Shown: positions 34,037-42,200 of the stretch, one piece after another | Numbering within the stretch: the first letter of the stretch is position 1 | Layout of the letters: each line of letters begins with the position of its first letter | Source of the DNA: Lachnospiraceae bacterium | GTDB taxonomy: Bacteria; Bacillota; Clostridia; Lachnospirales; Lachnospiraceae | Assembly (NCBI GenBank): GCA_017518185.1 | Contig: JAFWWB010000025.1 | Coordinates: forward strand, 1-55,761 | DNA length: 55,761 nt | Direction of reading: 5' to 3' | Notes under the pieces: generated by a model | What the model saw: the letters and a program-made list of their open reading frames with translations, nothing else | What the model was told of the DNA's origin: nothing | The model's database searches: none | Translations under genes and position numbers: made by a program

Positions 34037-35101
34037 ATGAACTATCCGGTTGAGATCAAGATCTCACTGCTGTCCGATGTTGTGGCAGTCGTGCTCATGA
34101 TCGCAATTCTTATCATGACTCACAGGAACCGCTGGAGAGGCAACATAGAGAGCAAGGTGTTCAAAGGGCTGGTCTGGAATGTCATACTGGACGCCGTCTT
34201 CAGCGCGGCCAGCTACGGCATGCGCTATCAGACCTTTCCGGCGGCCGAGAGTATAGAGATCACTTCAAAGTTCCTTCTTGAGGTGGTCAGCTTTACGCTG
34301 GGCTTTTTCTGGCTGATGTTCGTGGATGTGATGCTCTTTCACAGTCCCGACCATCTCCGCAGGAAATTCAAGGTGGCTTTGATACCTGTAGTGATCGCCA
34401 TCGTACTGCTGACGGTCAACCTTTTTACGGGCATTCTTTACACCTTTGACAGCGACCTGGTCTATTCGGGCACCTGGCTGAACGGGATCTTCGAGGGCTT
34501 CCAGTTCGCGTACTTCATCCTTGCCTTCTATGTGCTGCTGGATTTCGAAAAGAAGCACGGAAAGCTTCACAGCCTGAACGTGAAGCCTTTCCTTATACCG
34601 TTCCTATGCGGAATGTTCGTTACCGTGTTCCTGCACTGCACCGTGCTTGCGCTGGGCTGCGCCGTGGGCATCATATCACTGTTCCTTTCACTTCACAAGA
34701 GGATACGTTTTATCAGTGATGAAAACGGTTTTTACAATTCCGAGTATCTGGAATACCTGAAATTTCTGGCGGAACAGGGCCGCTTTTCATTCGGCAGCGC
34801 AATAGTGTTTGAAGACATTAACTGCAGCGGGGAGATGGGAATTCTCCTTCGGAACGAGCTTCCGGACGGAGCAGAGCTCATACATGTGAGCGGCGGGGAA
34901 TACCTGATGATCACCGGGCTCAGCAAAAGGTCAAGGCTCAAGATGCTCTGTGAGCTCGTGGGAGACGCCGTGGCGGAGTTCAATGCCGAGCATAAGAATA
35001 ACATGATAGCACTGAAGACAAAATTCAGGATACGAAGGGGCGAGGAAGGTCTGGCTGGATTTCTGGAAGAGCTGAAAGCCCAGTCCAGGGAAGAGGATTG
35101 A
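34037..35101 (+). CDS. Seven-TM sensor protein with degenerate GGDEF domain
   Basis: 354 residues: about seven hydrophobic helices in residues 8-222, then a cytoplasmic domain of ~130 residues laid out like GGDEF. The active-site loop, normally R-x-GGDEF, reads SGGEYLMI, so catalytic acidic residues are lost and diguanylate cyclase activity is unlikely. The domain could bind nucleotide or act as a dimerisation/output module. It lies 14 bp after the STAS gene with GGGGGAG before ATG 34037, so it is probably the membrane input of the partner switch. The ligand sensed is unknown. Confidence 0.75.
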   Translation: MNYPVEIKISLLSDVVAVVLMIAILIMTHRNRWRGNIESKVFKGLVWNVILDAVFSAASYGMRYQTFPAAESIEITSKFLLEVVSFTLGFFWLMFVDVMLFHSPDHLRRKFKVALIPVVIAIVLLTVNLFTGILYTFDSDLVYSGTWLNGIFEGFQFAYFILAFYVLLDFEKKHGKLHSLNVKPFLIPFLCGMFVTVFLHCTVLALGCAVGIISLFLSLHKRIRFISDENGFYNSEYLEYLKFLAEQGRFSFGSAIVFEDINCSGEMGILLRNELPDGAELIHVSGGEYLMITGLSKRSRLKMLCELVGDAVAEFNAEHKNNMIALKTKFRIRRGEEGLAGFLEELKAQSREED

Positions 35102-35105
35102 TCCT

Positions 35106-35972
35106 ATGGGCATAGTTGAGATAGCTGAAGACAGCGTAGAGGATTTTCTCGGCCTGATGGATGTGGATGCGGCGGAGAATATCGGAAGGGAATTCTTCCG
35201 CGGGATAGGCGTTACCGGAAAGGACGGGGAAGCCATCGCGGCACTGATCTGGGAATTGAAACATCTGGAGGATGACGACCGTGCCACAGAGTCGCGGATC
35301 CATTTTCTGGCTTCCGGCGGCAAGGAGGCGGATAAGCTCATGCTTGCCGAATATACGAGACTTGCACAAGAGGATGATGTTACCCGCAGCTACTATGAGA
35401 TGTGCGGGGAACGTGCGGAAACGGCGGCAAAGGTCCTCAAGTCCTGCGGTTTTTCAATGAGGGAGACCGAGGGACAGATGGTGAGCATGGATCTGGGCGG
35501 ACTCTCTTCACACAAGGTGGTGAGCCTGGGCAACGTGCCGGATTACATCTTTTCACTGGACAAGCTTATGGTGCGCCAGTTCCATAAGGGTGTGACCAAC
35601 TGCCTCTTCCACAGCAGGCGTGAGCTTCTGGAGGACGTGGACAGTCTGCCCATGAGCTGGTATGAATCGGGAGTCTCCTGCTGCTGCGAGACCGATGAAC
35701 GCATAAACGGATTTTTGCTGGTCCATGAAACGCCTTCGGGGAAGCTCAGGGCCGAGATGCTGACGGCTCATGGCCCCGATTACAGGGAGAATCTGATGTT
35801 GATGATGCGCTTTTCCATAAGAAAGGCTTTGGAAAAATATCCGCCGGAAACAGAGGTGCTGGTGGAGAGACACGACGATCATGTCAGGGCGCTTATTACA
35901 TATATGGCCCCGGGAATAAAGGGGATGGGTGCATACTGCGGAGAAAGAAAGGAAGGAAGGGTAGCTTTGTGA
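35106..35972 (+). CDS. Degenerate GNAT-family protein
   Basis: 288 residues. The N-terminal half resembles a GNAT fold (GVTGKDGEAIAALIWEL strand, a helix ending AAKVLKSCGFSMRETEG) without a convincing acetyl-CoA loop. The C-terminal half ends with FSIRKALEKYPPETEVLV, near-identical in pattern to RKALEKYPEDTELIL in the protein at 22302. This makes it a paralog of the first operon's GNAT proteins. It starts 4 bp after the sensor gene and overlaps the next gene by 4 bp (GTGA). Probably a binding or regulatory member of the family with no catalysis; that is inference. Confidence 0.6.
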   Translation: MGIVEIAEDSVEDFLGLMDVDAAENIGREFFRGIGVTGKDGEAIAALIWELKHLEDDDRATESRIHFLASGGKEADKLMLAEYTRLAQEDDVTRSYYEMCGERAETAAKVLKSCGFSMRETEGQMVSMDLGGLSSHKVVSLGNVPDYIFSLDKLMVRQFHKGVTNCLFHSRRELLEDVDSLPMSWYESGVSCCCETDERINGFLLVHETPSGKLRAEMLTAHGPDYRENLMLMMRFSIRKALEKYPPETEVLVERHDDHVRALITYMAPGIKGMGAYCGERKEGRVAL

Positions 35973-36841
35973 GGATACTCAGATTACGTCCACAGGAACG
36001 CAGATACTTTGACTGGCTGGATCCTTTCAGGAGACTGGACAGGCTGGTTCTGCCGCACTATTTTGCTCTGGTCGGAGTCACGGGGATCGAAGGCAAGAAC
36101 GATGAATGGCCTTCCGCACTTCTTGTCGCCAGCATGGAAGACGACAGGCTGGTGGTGGAGTGGCTCTGTGTCGATCCCGCGCAGAGATATGAGGGGCTGG
36201 GCGGAGAAATGCTCGACAAGCTTTTTGAGCTTGCGAAAAAGCAGGGGCTCAGCAAGGTCGCCGTCAGGATACTGGAAAAGGATGAGCTTTCCGAACTGAA
36301 CACGGAATCGGAGCTTTATTTCGCGGAGCAGTATTTTGACAGTGAGGAGCTGCTCCCGGGTGAGTGGAGCGTAGAGATGTTCAAGCTTCTTAAGGGCTCC
36401 TTCTTCAAAAAGAATGCCAGTGATTACCCCATGGCGAAAACCATAAGGGAAGTGTCTGCGGGGCTTTTGAAGGATGCGATCGGTAAACTCTGGGATGATG
36501 ATAAGGCATGGCGCCTTTCGGATGTTCCCGGAGAGCCCGGGATATATGATCCCGATCTCTCCAGCGCACTGGTGGATGAGGACGAGATCTGCGGTCTTTT
36601 CCTGGTACAGAGAGTGGGGGATATCTGCTATCCTTCGTTCATGTATGCCGAGAGTGAACAGGAGTTTTCGGCGCTGGTGCTCAGATCTGCAGGCGCTGCA
36701 AGGGAAGTCATGTCGCCCGATGAGGAGATACGTCTCATCGCCAGGAGCGAGGAGTGTGCAGCCATGGCCGCGAAGATATTCCCCGGCGGGAAGCACGAGT
36801 CAAAAATGCTGGTAGCGGATCTCGATGAGATCGACAGCTGA
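35969..36841 (+). CDS. GNAT acetyltransferase-like protein, paralog of the protein at 22302
   Basis: 290 residues starting with GTG that overlaps the previous stop. The N-terminal module carries a GNAT motif: VVEWLCVDPAQRYEGLGGEM, with R73-x-x-GLG. Its first ~100 residues align by eye with those of the 22302 protein (MR-x-LR start, LDPF, FAL strand, V-x-WL-x-VD, G-x-G-x-E). The C-terminal module has the shared PDEEIRLIA strand and a terminal FPGGK. It is coupled to a degenerate paralog on one side and to small genes on the other. Substrate unknown. Confidence 0.72.
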   Translation: MRILRLRPQERRYFDWLDPFRRLDRLVLPHYFALVGVTGIEGKNDEWPSALLVASMEDDRLVVEWLCVDPAQRYEGLGGEMLDKLFELAKKQGLSKVAVRILEKDELSELNTESELYFAEQYFDSEELLPGEWSVEMFKLLKGSFFKKNASDYPMAKTIREVSAGLLKDAIGKLWDDDKAWRLSDVPGEPGIYDPDLSSALVDEDEICGLFLVQRVGDICYPSFMYAESEQEFSALVLRSAGAAREVMSPDEEIRLIARSEECAAMAAKIFPGGKHESKMLVADLDEIDS

Positions 36842-36846
36842 GAATA

Positions 36847-37038
36847 ATGTTTGGATTCCTGAGCAAAAGCACAGAGAATCCTCCGGCCGAAAAAGAGGCT
36901 GAGAGGAGCCGCTGGCGGAGGGGTGACGAAACGCAGATCCTCCGTAAGGGATATGCGGATCTCCTTGAGGTATCGGAAACCCTGTGGGATAAAGAAAAGG
37001 GACCCGGGGCAGAGAGAAAGGAGCACAGGAAATGGTAA
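36847..37038 (+). CDS. Small charged protein, possible
   Basis: A 63-residue reading frame starting 5 bp after the GNAT stop and overlapping the HATPase-like start by 7 bp (ATGGTAA). It is rich in Lys, Glu and Arg with an N-terminal MFGFLSK, and resembles no family I know. The ribosome site is poor, so translation would depend on coupling to the upstream gene. The tight fit in the operon argues it is real; the composition alone does not. It could alternatively be a non-coding spacer. Confidence 0.45.
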   Translation: MFGFLSKSTENPPAEKEAERSRWRRGDETQILRKGYADLLEVSETLWDKEKGPGAERKEHRKW

Positions 37039-37637
37039 CGGACACTATAATGGTCTACAGCAGCGGGAGCGGCATGAGCGAGGCTATGGATACGGCAGAA
37101 AGATTCGGACTGTATCATAAACTAAGCAGTAATGATTCCAACGTCATGCGCCTTCTGACCGAAGAACTGCTGGGAATGGTGAAGGGTATAACCGGTAACT
37201 TTGAAGGTGAGTTCTGGCTGGAGAGCGATGAGAACGAGTACAGGATACACCTTAAGGCCGATACCTATATGGATAAGGAAAAGAAAAAGGAGCTCATGTC
37301 ACTTTCCGCCAGCGGAAAGAACGAGACAAGCGTAGGCTTCTGGAAGATGCTGGGAAAGGCTGTGGGGAATCTCCTGCTTGGGAGTGAGGATGACGATGCC
37401 ATGGCAGCAGGTCCGGTATTCTACGGGGGAATGGGCTCCAGGGATGTGGATGCCCTTTCCACAATGGAATATGAATGGTCACTGATCAACTACAGGAAAG
37501 AGATGGCGGAAAACGAAGAAGAAGACGCGGAAAACTGGGACGAACTGGAGAAGAGCGTGGTGATGAAGCTGGCGGATGATGTGCGTGTGGGTATACGGGG
37601 CGACATCGCGGAGCTGACCATAGTCAAAAAATTCTGA
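37032..37637 (+). CDS. HATPase-like protein, probable switch partner of the STAS protein
   Basis: 201 residues. The N-terminal ~100 resemble a GHKL/HATPase fold as in anti-sigma kinases: a helix RLLTEELLGMVKGI in the position of the N-box helix, then strands GEFWLESDENEYRIHLKAD. The Mg-binding Asn expected after EELL-x is Met here, and no clear G1 box (D-x-G-x-G) is seen, so kinase activity is doubtful. Residues ~100-200 hold an acidic region and a final strand segment VRVGIRGDIAELTIVKKF typical of HATPase ends. AAGGAG precedes ATG 37032. Co-transcription with STAS suggests a diverged RsbV/RsbW-like switch. A distinct family of similar shape cannot be excluded. Confidence 0.6.
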   Translation: MVTDTIMVYSSGSGMSEAMDTAERFGLYHKLSSNDSNVMRLLTEELLGMVKGITGNFEGEFWLESDENEYRIHLKADTYMDKEKKKELMSLSASGKNETSVGFWKMLGKAVGNLLLGSEDDDAMAAGPVFYGGMGSRDVDALSTMEYEWSLINYRKEMAENEEEDAENWDELEKSVVMKLADDVRVGIRGDIAELTIVKKF

Positions 37638-37671
37638 CATTTTTTCACAGGATCCGTATTATCATAAACAG

Positions 37672-37723
37672 TTTGTTGGACATTTGTTGGACAAGGGGTG
37701 CTACAATATAACCAATGTAGCAC
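37672..37723 (+). promoter_or_regulatory. Candidate regulated promoter with tandem 11-bp repeats
   Basis: TTTGTTGGACA occurs twice head-to-tail (37672-37682 and 37683-37693), directly before a TACAAT -10 (37702-37707). The -35 spacing is poor (TTGGAC lies 20 or 9 bp away). An inverted repeat GTGCTA/TAGCAC (37698-37703, 37718-37723) spans the -10. This pattern suits activator-dependent or repressed expression of the gene at 37766. Confidence 0.45.
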
Positions 37724-37765
37724 TGATTTTGTTGTATTTGACCTTTACCGGATACGGGGCAGCTT

Positions 37766-38944
37766 ATGGATATGGCAGGAACGGATCTCGGATTTATAGA
37801 ACGGCAGAGAAGAGCCGTGGCCGAGGCCGGAGAAAAGGCAATAGAATACAGGGACAGGGTGGAATCCCTTCTGGGCGGACTTTCGACCACGGAGGATCTT
37901 CACATATCCGAGGAGCATAAGCAGAAGCTGGGCCGGAAGGGCAGCGGCTCCCTGTTTTCTTCCCTGCTGCACAGAAAGCCCGCCCTGAATGAAGCGGAGC
38001 CGGAGCTTTCCCCTGCGGAAGCCGGCAGGATGGAGGAGGCAGCCGGAGGAGATCCGGGAGGCAATGCGCTTCTGATGGCGGTGAAGAAAGCCGCCGATCC
38101 CACGCTGGATACGGAGGGCCGCTTAAAGGTTTTTGACAGCATGATCTGGGAGCTCCGGGTGCACGATGAGATTGAAGTGCTGGCAGCAGTCCGTGATACC
38201 GCTGCCATGAATGCCACCGGGGTCACTGAAAAAGTGGACAGGATAAGGGATTTTGAAGCCGGGTATTTCGGCGGTTTCCCTGAGCTTAACCCTATGCAGG
38301 ACAACTGTGCGCGCAAGGTCAGGGAGAAGTATGAAGGGCTGAGGACCGCCCAGAAGGAAAAGGATCTGAAGAACGTGGGGAGGCTGGAAGGCGAGTTTGC
38401 AAAGCTCTACGCCGGCTTTGACAGGGAAAAGATCCGCTATTCCGATACCTGTGTTACGCTCATGGAGCTGCTTGGCAGGGACTGCGGGGGGAAAGATCCT
38501 GCTGTTGAGGCGGGGCTCCAGCCTATGTTCGATGAAAAATACACACCTGCGGGCTTAGCCGAATCCCTGGGGATGAGCATGAAAAAGGCTTATGACAGGT
38601 TCAGGAAATGGGAGCATATCGCGGCTAAGGTAAAGGGACAGAGGGGGGAACAGCCTCTGGACCCTAAAACGGAGGAATCCCTGAAGCTCCTGCTTGGCAG
38701 GGACATCACCGTTGAGGACGATCCCATTCTGCAGGCCAGAAAGGCCCGGGGCATACTGGTGTCTCCCTTCGCACCCTATGACGCGCGGCTGAATGCAGTG
38801 GAAGAGGCCGAGAACATCATGAGGGACAGGTTCCTGGAGGCGTACTGCCGGGTGGCGGTATACCAGCTTAAGCTGTACCGGGACAAAAGCTTCGGCGGAA
38901 AGCGCCATACCGAACGGCAGAACTATGTTCAAATAAGCGCTTGA
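37766..38944 (+). CDS. Uncharacterised helical protein
   Basis: 392 residues, soluble, with no signal peptide or membrane helix. The N-terminal ~100 residues are charged and low in order; the remainder looks all-helical, with blocks such as RLKVFDSMIWELRVHDEIEVL and YDRFRKWEHIAAKVKG. I recognise no family. The ribosome site before ATG 37766 is weak (GGGGC), and an in-frame ATG two codons later is an alternative. It has its own candidate promoter, which separates it from the partner-switch operon. The style (long charged helices) is like the two giant proteins upstream, so it may belong to the same system. Confidence 0.65.
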   Translation: MDMAGTDLGFIERQRRAVAEAGEKAIEYRDRVESLLGGLSTTEDLHISEEHKQKLGRKGSGSLFSSLLHRKPALNEAEPELSPAEAGRMEEAAGGDPGGNALLMAVKKAADPTLDTEGRLKVFDSMIWELRVHDEIEVLAAVRDTAAMNATGVTEKVDRIRDFEAGYFGGFPELNPMQDNCARKVREKYEGLRTAQKEKDLKNVGRLEGEFAKLYAGFDREKIRYSDTCVTLMELLGRDCGGKDPAVEAGLQPMFDEKYTPAGLAESLGMSMKKAYDRFRKWEHIAAKVKGQRGEQPLDPKTEESLKLLLGRDITVEDDPILQARKARGILVSPFAPYDARLNAVEEAENIMRDRFLEAYCRVAVYQLKLYRDKSFGGKRHTERQNYVQISA

Positions 38945-38972
38945 TTTTTGCCGGCACATATGATATCATATG

Positions 38973-38996
38973 TCCTGCGGTTGAAAAGCCGCAGGA
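38973..38996 (+). terminator. Weak terminator-like hairpin
   Basis: TCCTGCGG (38973-38980) pairs with CCGCAGGA (38989-38996) over a short loop, followed by only TCTTT. It sits between the 392-residue gene and the tRNA, leaving the tRNA start just 7 nt further on. Confidence 0.45.
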
Positions 38997-39003
38997 TCTT
39001 TGC

Positions 39004-39076
39004 GGGATCTTAGCACAGCTGGGAGTGCGTCCGCTTCACGTGCGGAAGGTCACAGGTTCGAGCCCTGTAGGTCCCA
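39004..39076 (+). tRNA. tRNA-Val (anticodon CAC)
   Basis: A full cloverleaf can be folded by hand. Acceptor GGGATCT/AGGTCCC (one G-U pair), D-stem GCAC/GTGC, anticodon stem TCCGC/GCGGA with loop TTCACGT (anticodon CAC, reading GUG), variable AGGTC, T-stem ACAGG/CCTGT with loop TTCGAGC, discriminator A. The 3' CCA is not encoded. A strong terminator follows. Confidence 0.9.
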
Positions 39077-39085
39077 TTTCCGTAT

Positions 39086-39113
39086 AAACTGCCGTGTTTT
39101 CGGCAGTTTTTTT
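39086..39113 (+). terminator. Rho-independent terminator after tRNA-Val
   Basis: AAACTGCCG, loop TGTTTT, CGGCAG and seven T (39107-39113). A standard intrinsic terminator, 10 nt after the tRNA 3' end. Confidence 0.9.
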
Positions 39114-39114
39114 C

Positions 39115-39143
39115 TTTACATATAACATTCCCTGTGATAAAAT
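39115..39143 (+). promoter_or_regulatory. Promoter of the TPR/pseudo-AAA gene
   Basis: TTTACA (39115-39120), 17-bp spacer, TAAAAT (39138-39143). It begins immediately after the tRNA terminator. Confidence 0.65.
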
Positions 39144-39172
39144 CTACAACATATGGTGTTTTTTATGATCAA

Positions 39173-39220
39173 CGGCTACTAAAGGTAGTCGGGGTTCTGC
39201 ACTGCCCGCGGGCTGTGCAG
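39173..39220 (+). promoter_or_regulatory. Structured 5' leader, two hairpins
   Basis: Hairpin 1 is CGGCTAC/GTAGTCG (39173-39191). Hairpin 2 is CTGCAC/GTGCAG (39197-39220) with an inner CCCGCGGG. They lie in the ~90-nt leader between the promoter and GAGGAGG at 39224-39230. I do not recognise a known riboswitch, and no T-run follows, so any control would be at translation or RNA stability. Confidence 0.4.
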
Positions 39221-39236
39221 CCTGAGGAGGTTAGAA

Positions 39237-42200
39237 GTGGACAAGCAGGAATATAAGCTGCTATCGGAAGAGATAATGATGCTCATCGCCGATGAGCAGT
39301 TTCAGGAGGCTGCCGAACTGGCAGACCGTATAGACTGGCGCAAGGTCAGGAGCTTCAGCATGCTGATGAAGATCAGCGAGCTCTACCAGCTTAACCGCAG
39401 GCTGGAGGATGCGCTGGAGCTCATGCTCATGGCCTATGACCGTAACCCCAATAACAGGAACGTGGTATACGGCCTCTGCGAGCTCTACATAGAGCTGCAG
39501 GATCATGTGCATGCCCTGGAATTCTTTTCCTTATACAGACAGATGGCTCCCAACGATTCGGGGCTTTTCATACTGCAGTACAAGATACAGGAACTGGAGG
39601 GCGCGGCTCCCGAGGACCAGATCGAGCTGCTCGAGGAGTTCAACCGCAAGGATTACAGGGAGGAGTGGGCCTACCAGCTTGCCTACCTTTATCACAGGAT
39701 AGGTCTGGGCACCAAGTGCGTGGAGACCTGCAACGACCTGATCACCTGGTTCGGGGACGGGCCTTTCGTCATCAAGGCCATGGAGCTGAAGATGCTCCAC
39801 GCCCGCCTGACGCCCGAACAGCAGGCGGTTTATGACAGACGCTATGAGATACAGGATGCCATAGAGCAGGTGGAGAGCGACGAGTATACTACCGAATCCG
39901 CCGAGCCCGGCGTCAACCCGGATTACGAGAATATGGACTTCCATGTGAAGACCATAGATATGGGCAAGTTCAATACCATCAATCTCCAGAAGGCCCTGGC
40001 TGAGAGCATGAAGGAGCTGATGGACCAGGACGGCACCGACAGGAATGCCCGCATCACCGGCCGCATCATGCGTCCCATGCTGGACGATGATTACATGTCC
40101 ACAGGGGAGATGGAGCAGGACGGGGAGTATTACAACACCGAAGCGCTGGAGGACGACCCCGGCTATTACGGAGACGGCTGCGATCCCTACGGTGATCCTG
40201 CCTATGACGGACAGTATGCGGAGGGTGAGTACGCCGACGGACAGTACGATGACGGACAGTATGTTGAAGGGGAGTACGCCGGAGACGGTTATTCCGACGG
40301 ACAGTATGATGATGGTCAGTATGAGGGCGACGGATACGCCGGAGAGGACTATGACGATCCCGGCTACGGGGACGGTTATGCCGGAGAGTATGCCGAAGGG
40401 GAATATGTTGAGGGAGAGTATGCCGGGGACGGCCTGAACGGAGACGGCTATGCCGGCGGGGACTATCCCGGAGAGCAGTACGCAGAAGAGGAGCCGTATA
40501 CTGATGGGCAGTATGCAGAAGAACAGTATACGGAAGAACAGTATATAGAGGACGGCTATGCCGGAGAGACTTACGATGAGGCACCTCAGGAAGAGAGATA
40601 TTCCGATGCCGATATGACGGAGCTCACCCCGGCCGGAGAGACCGTGCCGCTGGCGGATATCAGGCGGAGCCTTCCCGTAAGGCCCGTGGAGCCCGTAAAG
40701 GAAGAAGTTCATCCTGTGACTCCGGAACCCGCGGGCAGCGTGGCAAGGACAGTGCCGGCAGCTGCAGTTCCGGGGGCCGGTGCCCATGCGGTGACAGTAA
40801 AGCCCGATGAAGTCTTCTTTGAGGACAACACGGCGGATATAGTAGTGGACAGCCTTCCTTCCGGTACCAATCCGGATTATGAGAGCATGCACAGCCGTGC
40901 CGAAAGGGTACGCCGCATGGAAGAGGAGGAAAAGTCGGAGCGGCGCGCAGCTTCCGTAAGGACTGTGGTGCATCCCGAAAGACCCGTAAAACGGGGCATG
41001 GAAGATATGCTGTATCTCGGAGAGGACGGACAGCTTGGGCTTGCCGTGCCTCCGCAGCCTCCGGTGGAAAAGCAGATAACGGGTCAGATCCATATAGATG
41101 ATTATTTCTCGGGCTGGGAAGAGACCAAGCGCCGTAAGAAGGAAGAACAGGAGAAGGAATTCAGCCGGAGCATCAACCAGCGCACCGGCCCCATTTTCAA
41201 GGATTACGATGCGAGAAAGCATAACGGCATCATCGAGGAGATCGACAGGGAGAGACAGCAGATCTCCGAGATGTACCGCGCCGATGATATAGAGCTCCGC
41301 AGCGTTGAGGAGGTTCAGGAGGAGGAAGAAGCTCCCCTTACCCCCACCAGCGACAGCTGGCATGCCACCGGCAGCATAAACATCATGGGCGACGGAGGCC
41401 GCGATATATGGGATGATGTAGAGGATGCCATAGCGGCAGAACACGCTGTAGCCGAAGCTAATGTGACTACCATGAGCACGGGCACCATAGGACTGGTGGA
41501 TCCCGTGGTGTCAGCGGCAGCAGATCTGACGGACAGCCTTAAGGAGACCGGCGGAGAATCGGTCGATCCCCTGGATGTGGCAGTAAGCGCCATGGAGGCT
41601 CCTTCGGAGACAACGGAGATCTCGACCCTTTCCGAAGAGGAAACTGCCGGAGAGGATGTGGAAGAGATAACCGCGGAGGAAAGCGGAGACGCTGATGAGC
41701 TTACGGGAGAAGAGGAAGCTGACGGCGGAGAAGAAGCTTCCGGCGAAGACGAATATATCCCCGAAAGCGGTGAAGAGTATCCCGGAGAAGAGGAATATGC
41801 CGGGGAGGAAGAGTATGGCGAAGACAGTGATAATGCGCCTGTGGATGCCGCCGCACTTGTGAATACCGCCCAGGTCAATGCCATTTCCAATATCCTTGAG
41901 GCAGATGCCGACAGGGTCGGTGTCGAGACCGTTGAAGAGATAAATGACGATTATGATCCCATCGGGGAGGGAGAGACCGGTCTTTCCACCGATGAGCAGG
42001 AGCTCTTCGGAGACTTCCTCTACTCCAGGAAGATGAAGGACCAGCTTCTGGAAGCCATAGACCAGATAAGCCTTGCGCCTTACGTGGGCAATGCCATCAT
42101 CACCGGAGATCCCGATACGGGTGTGCTTGAGCTTGGCAAAGCGATGATAAAGGAACTCCAGATGATCGACGGAAACTTCGTATCCTCCAGGGTTGCGAAG

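Noticed and set aside
34037-35101. Active diguanylate cyclase
   Set aside because: The catalytic loop reads SGGEY in place of GGDEF, so the acidic metal-binding residues are not in place.
39531-39702. Alternative-frame peptide inside the TPR gene
   Set aside because: Shadow frame with no ribosome site, fully inside a coding region with clear TPR pattern in the other frame.
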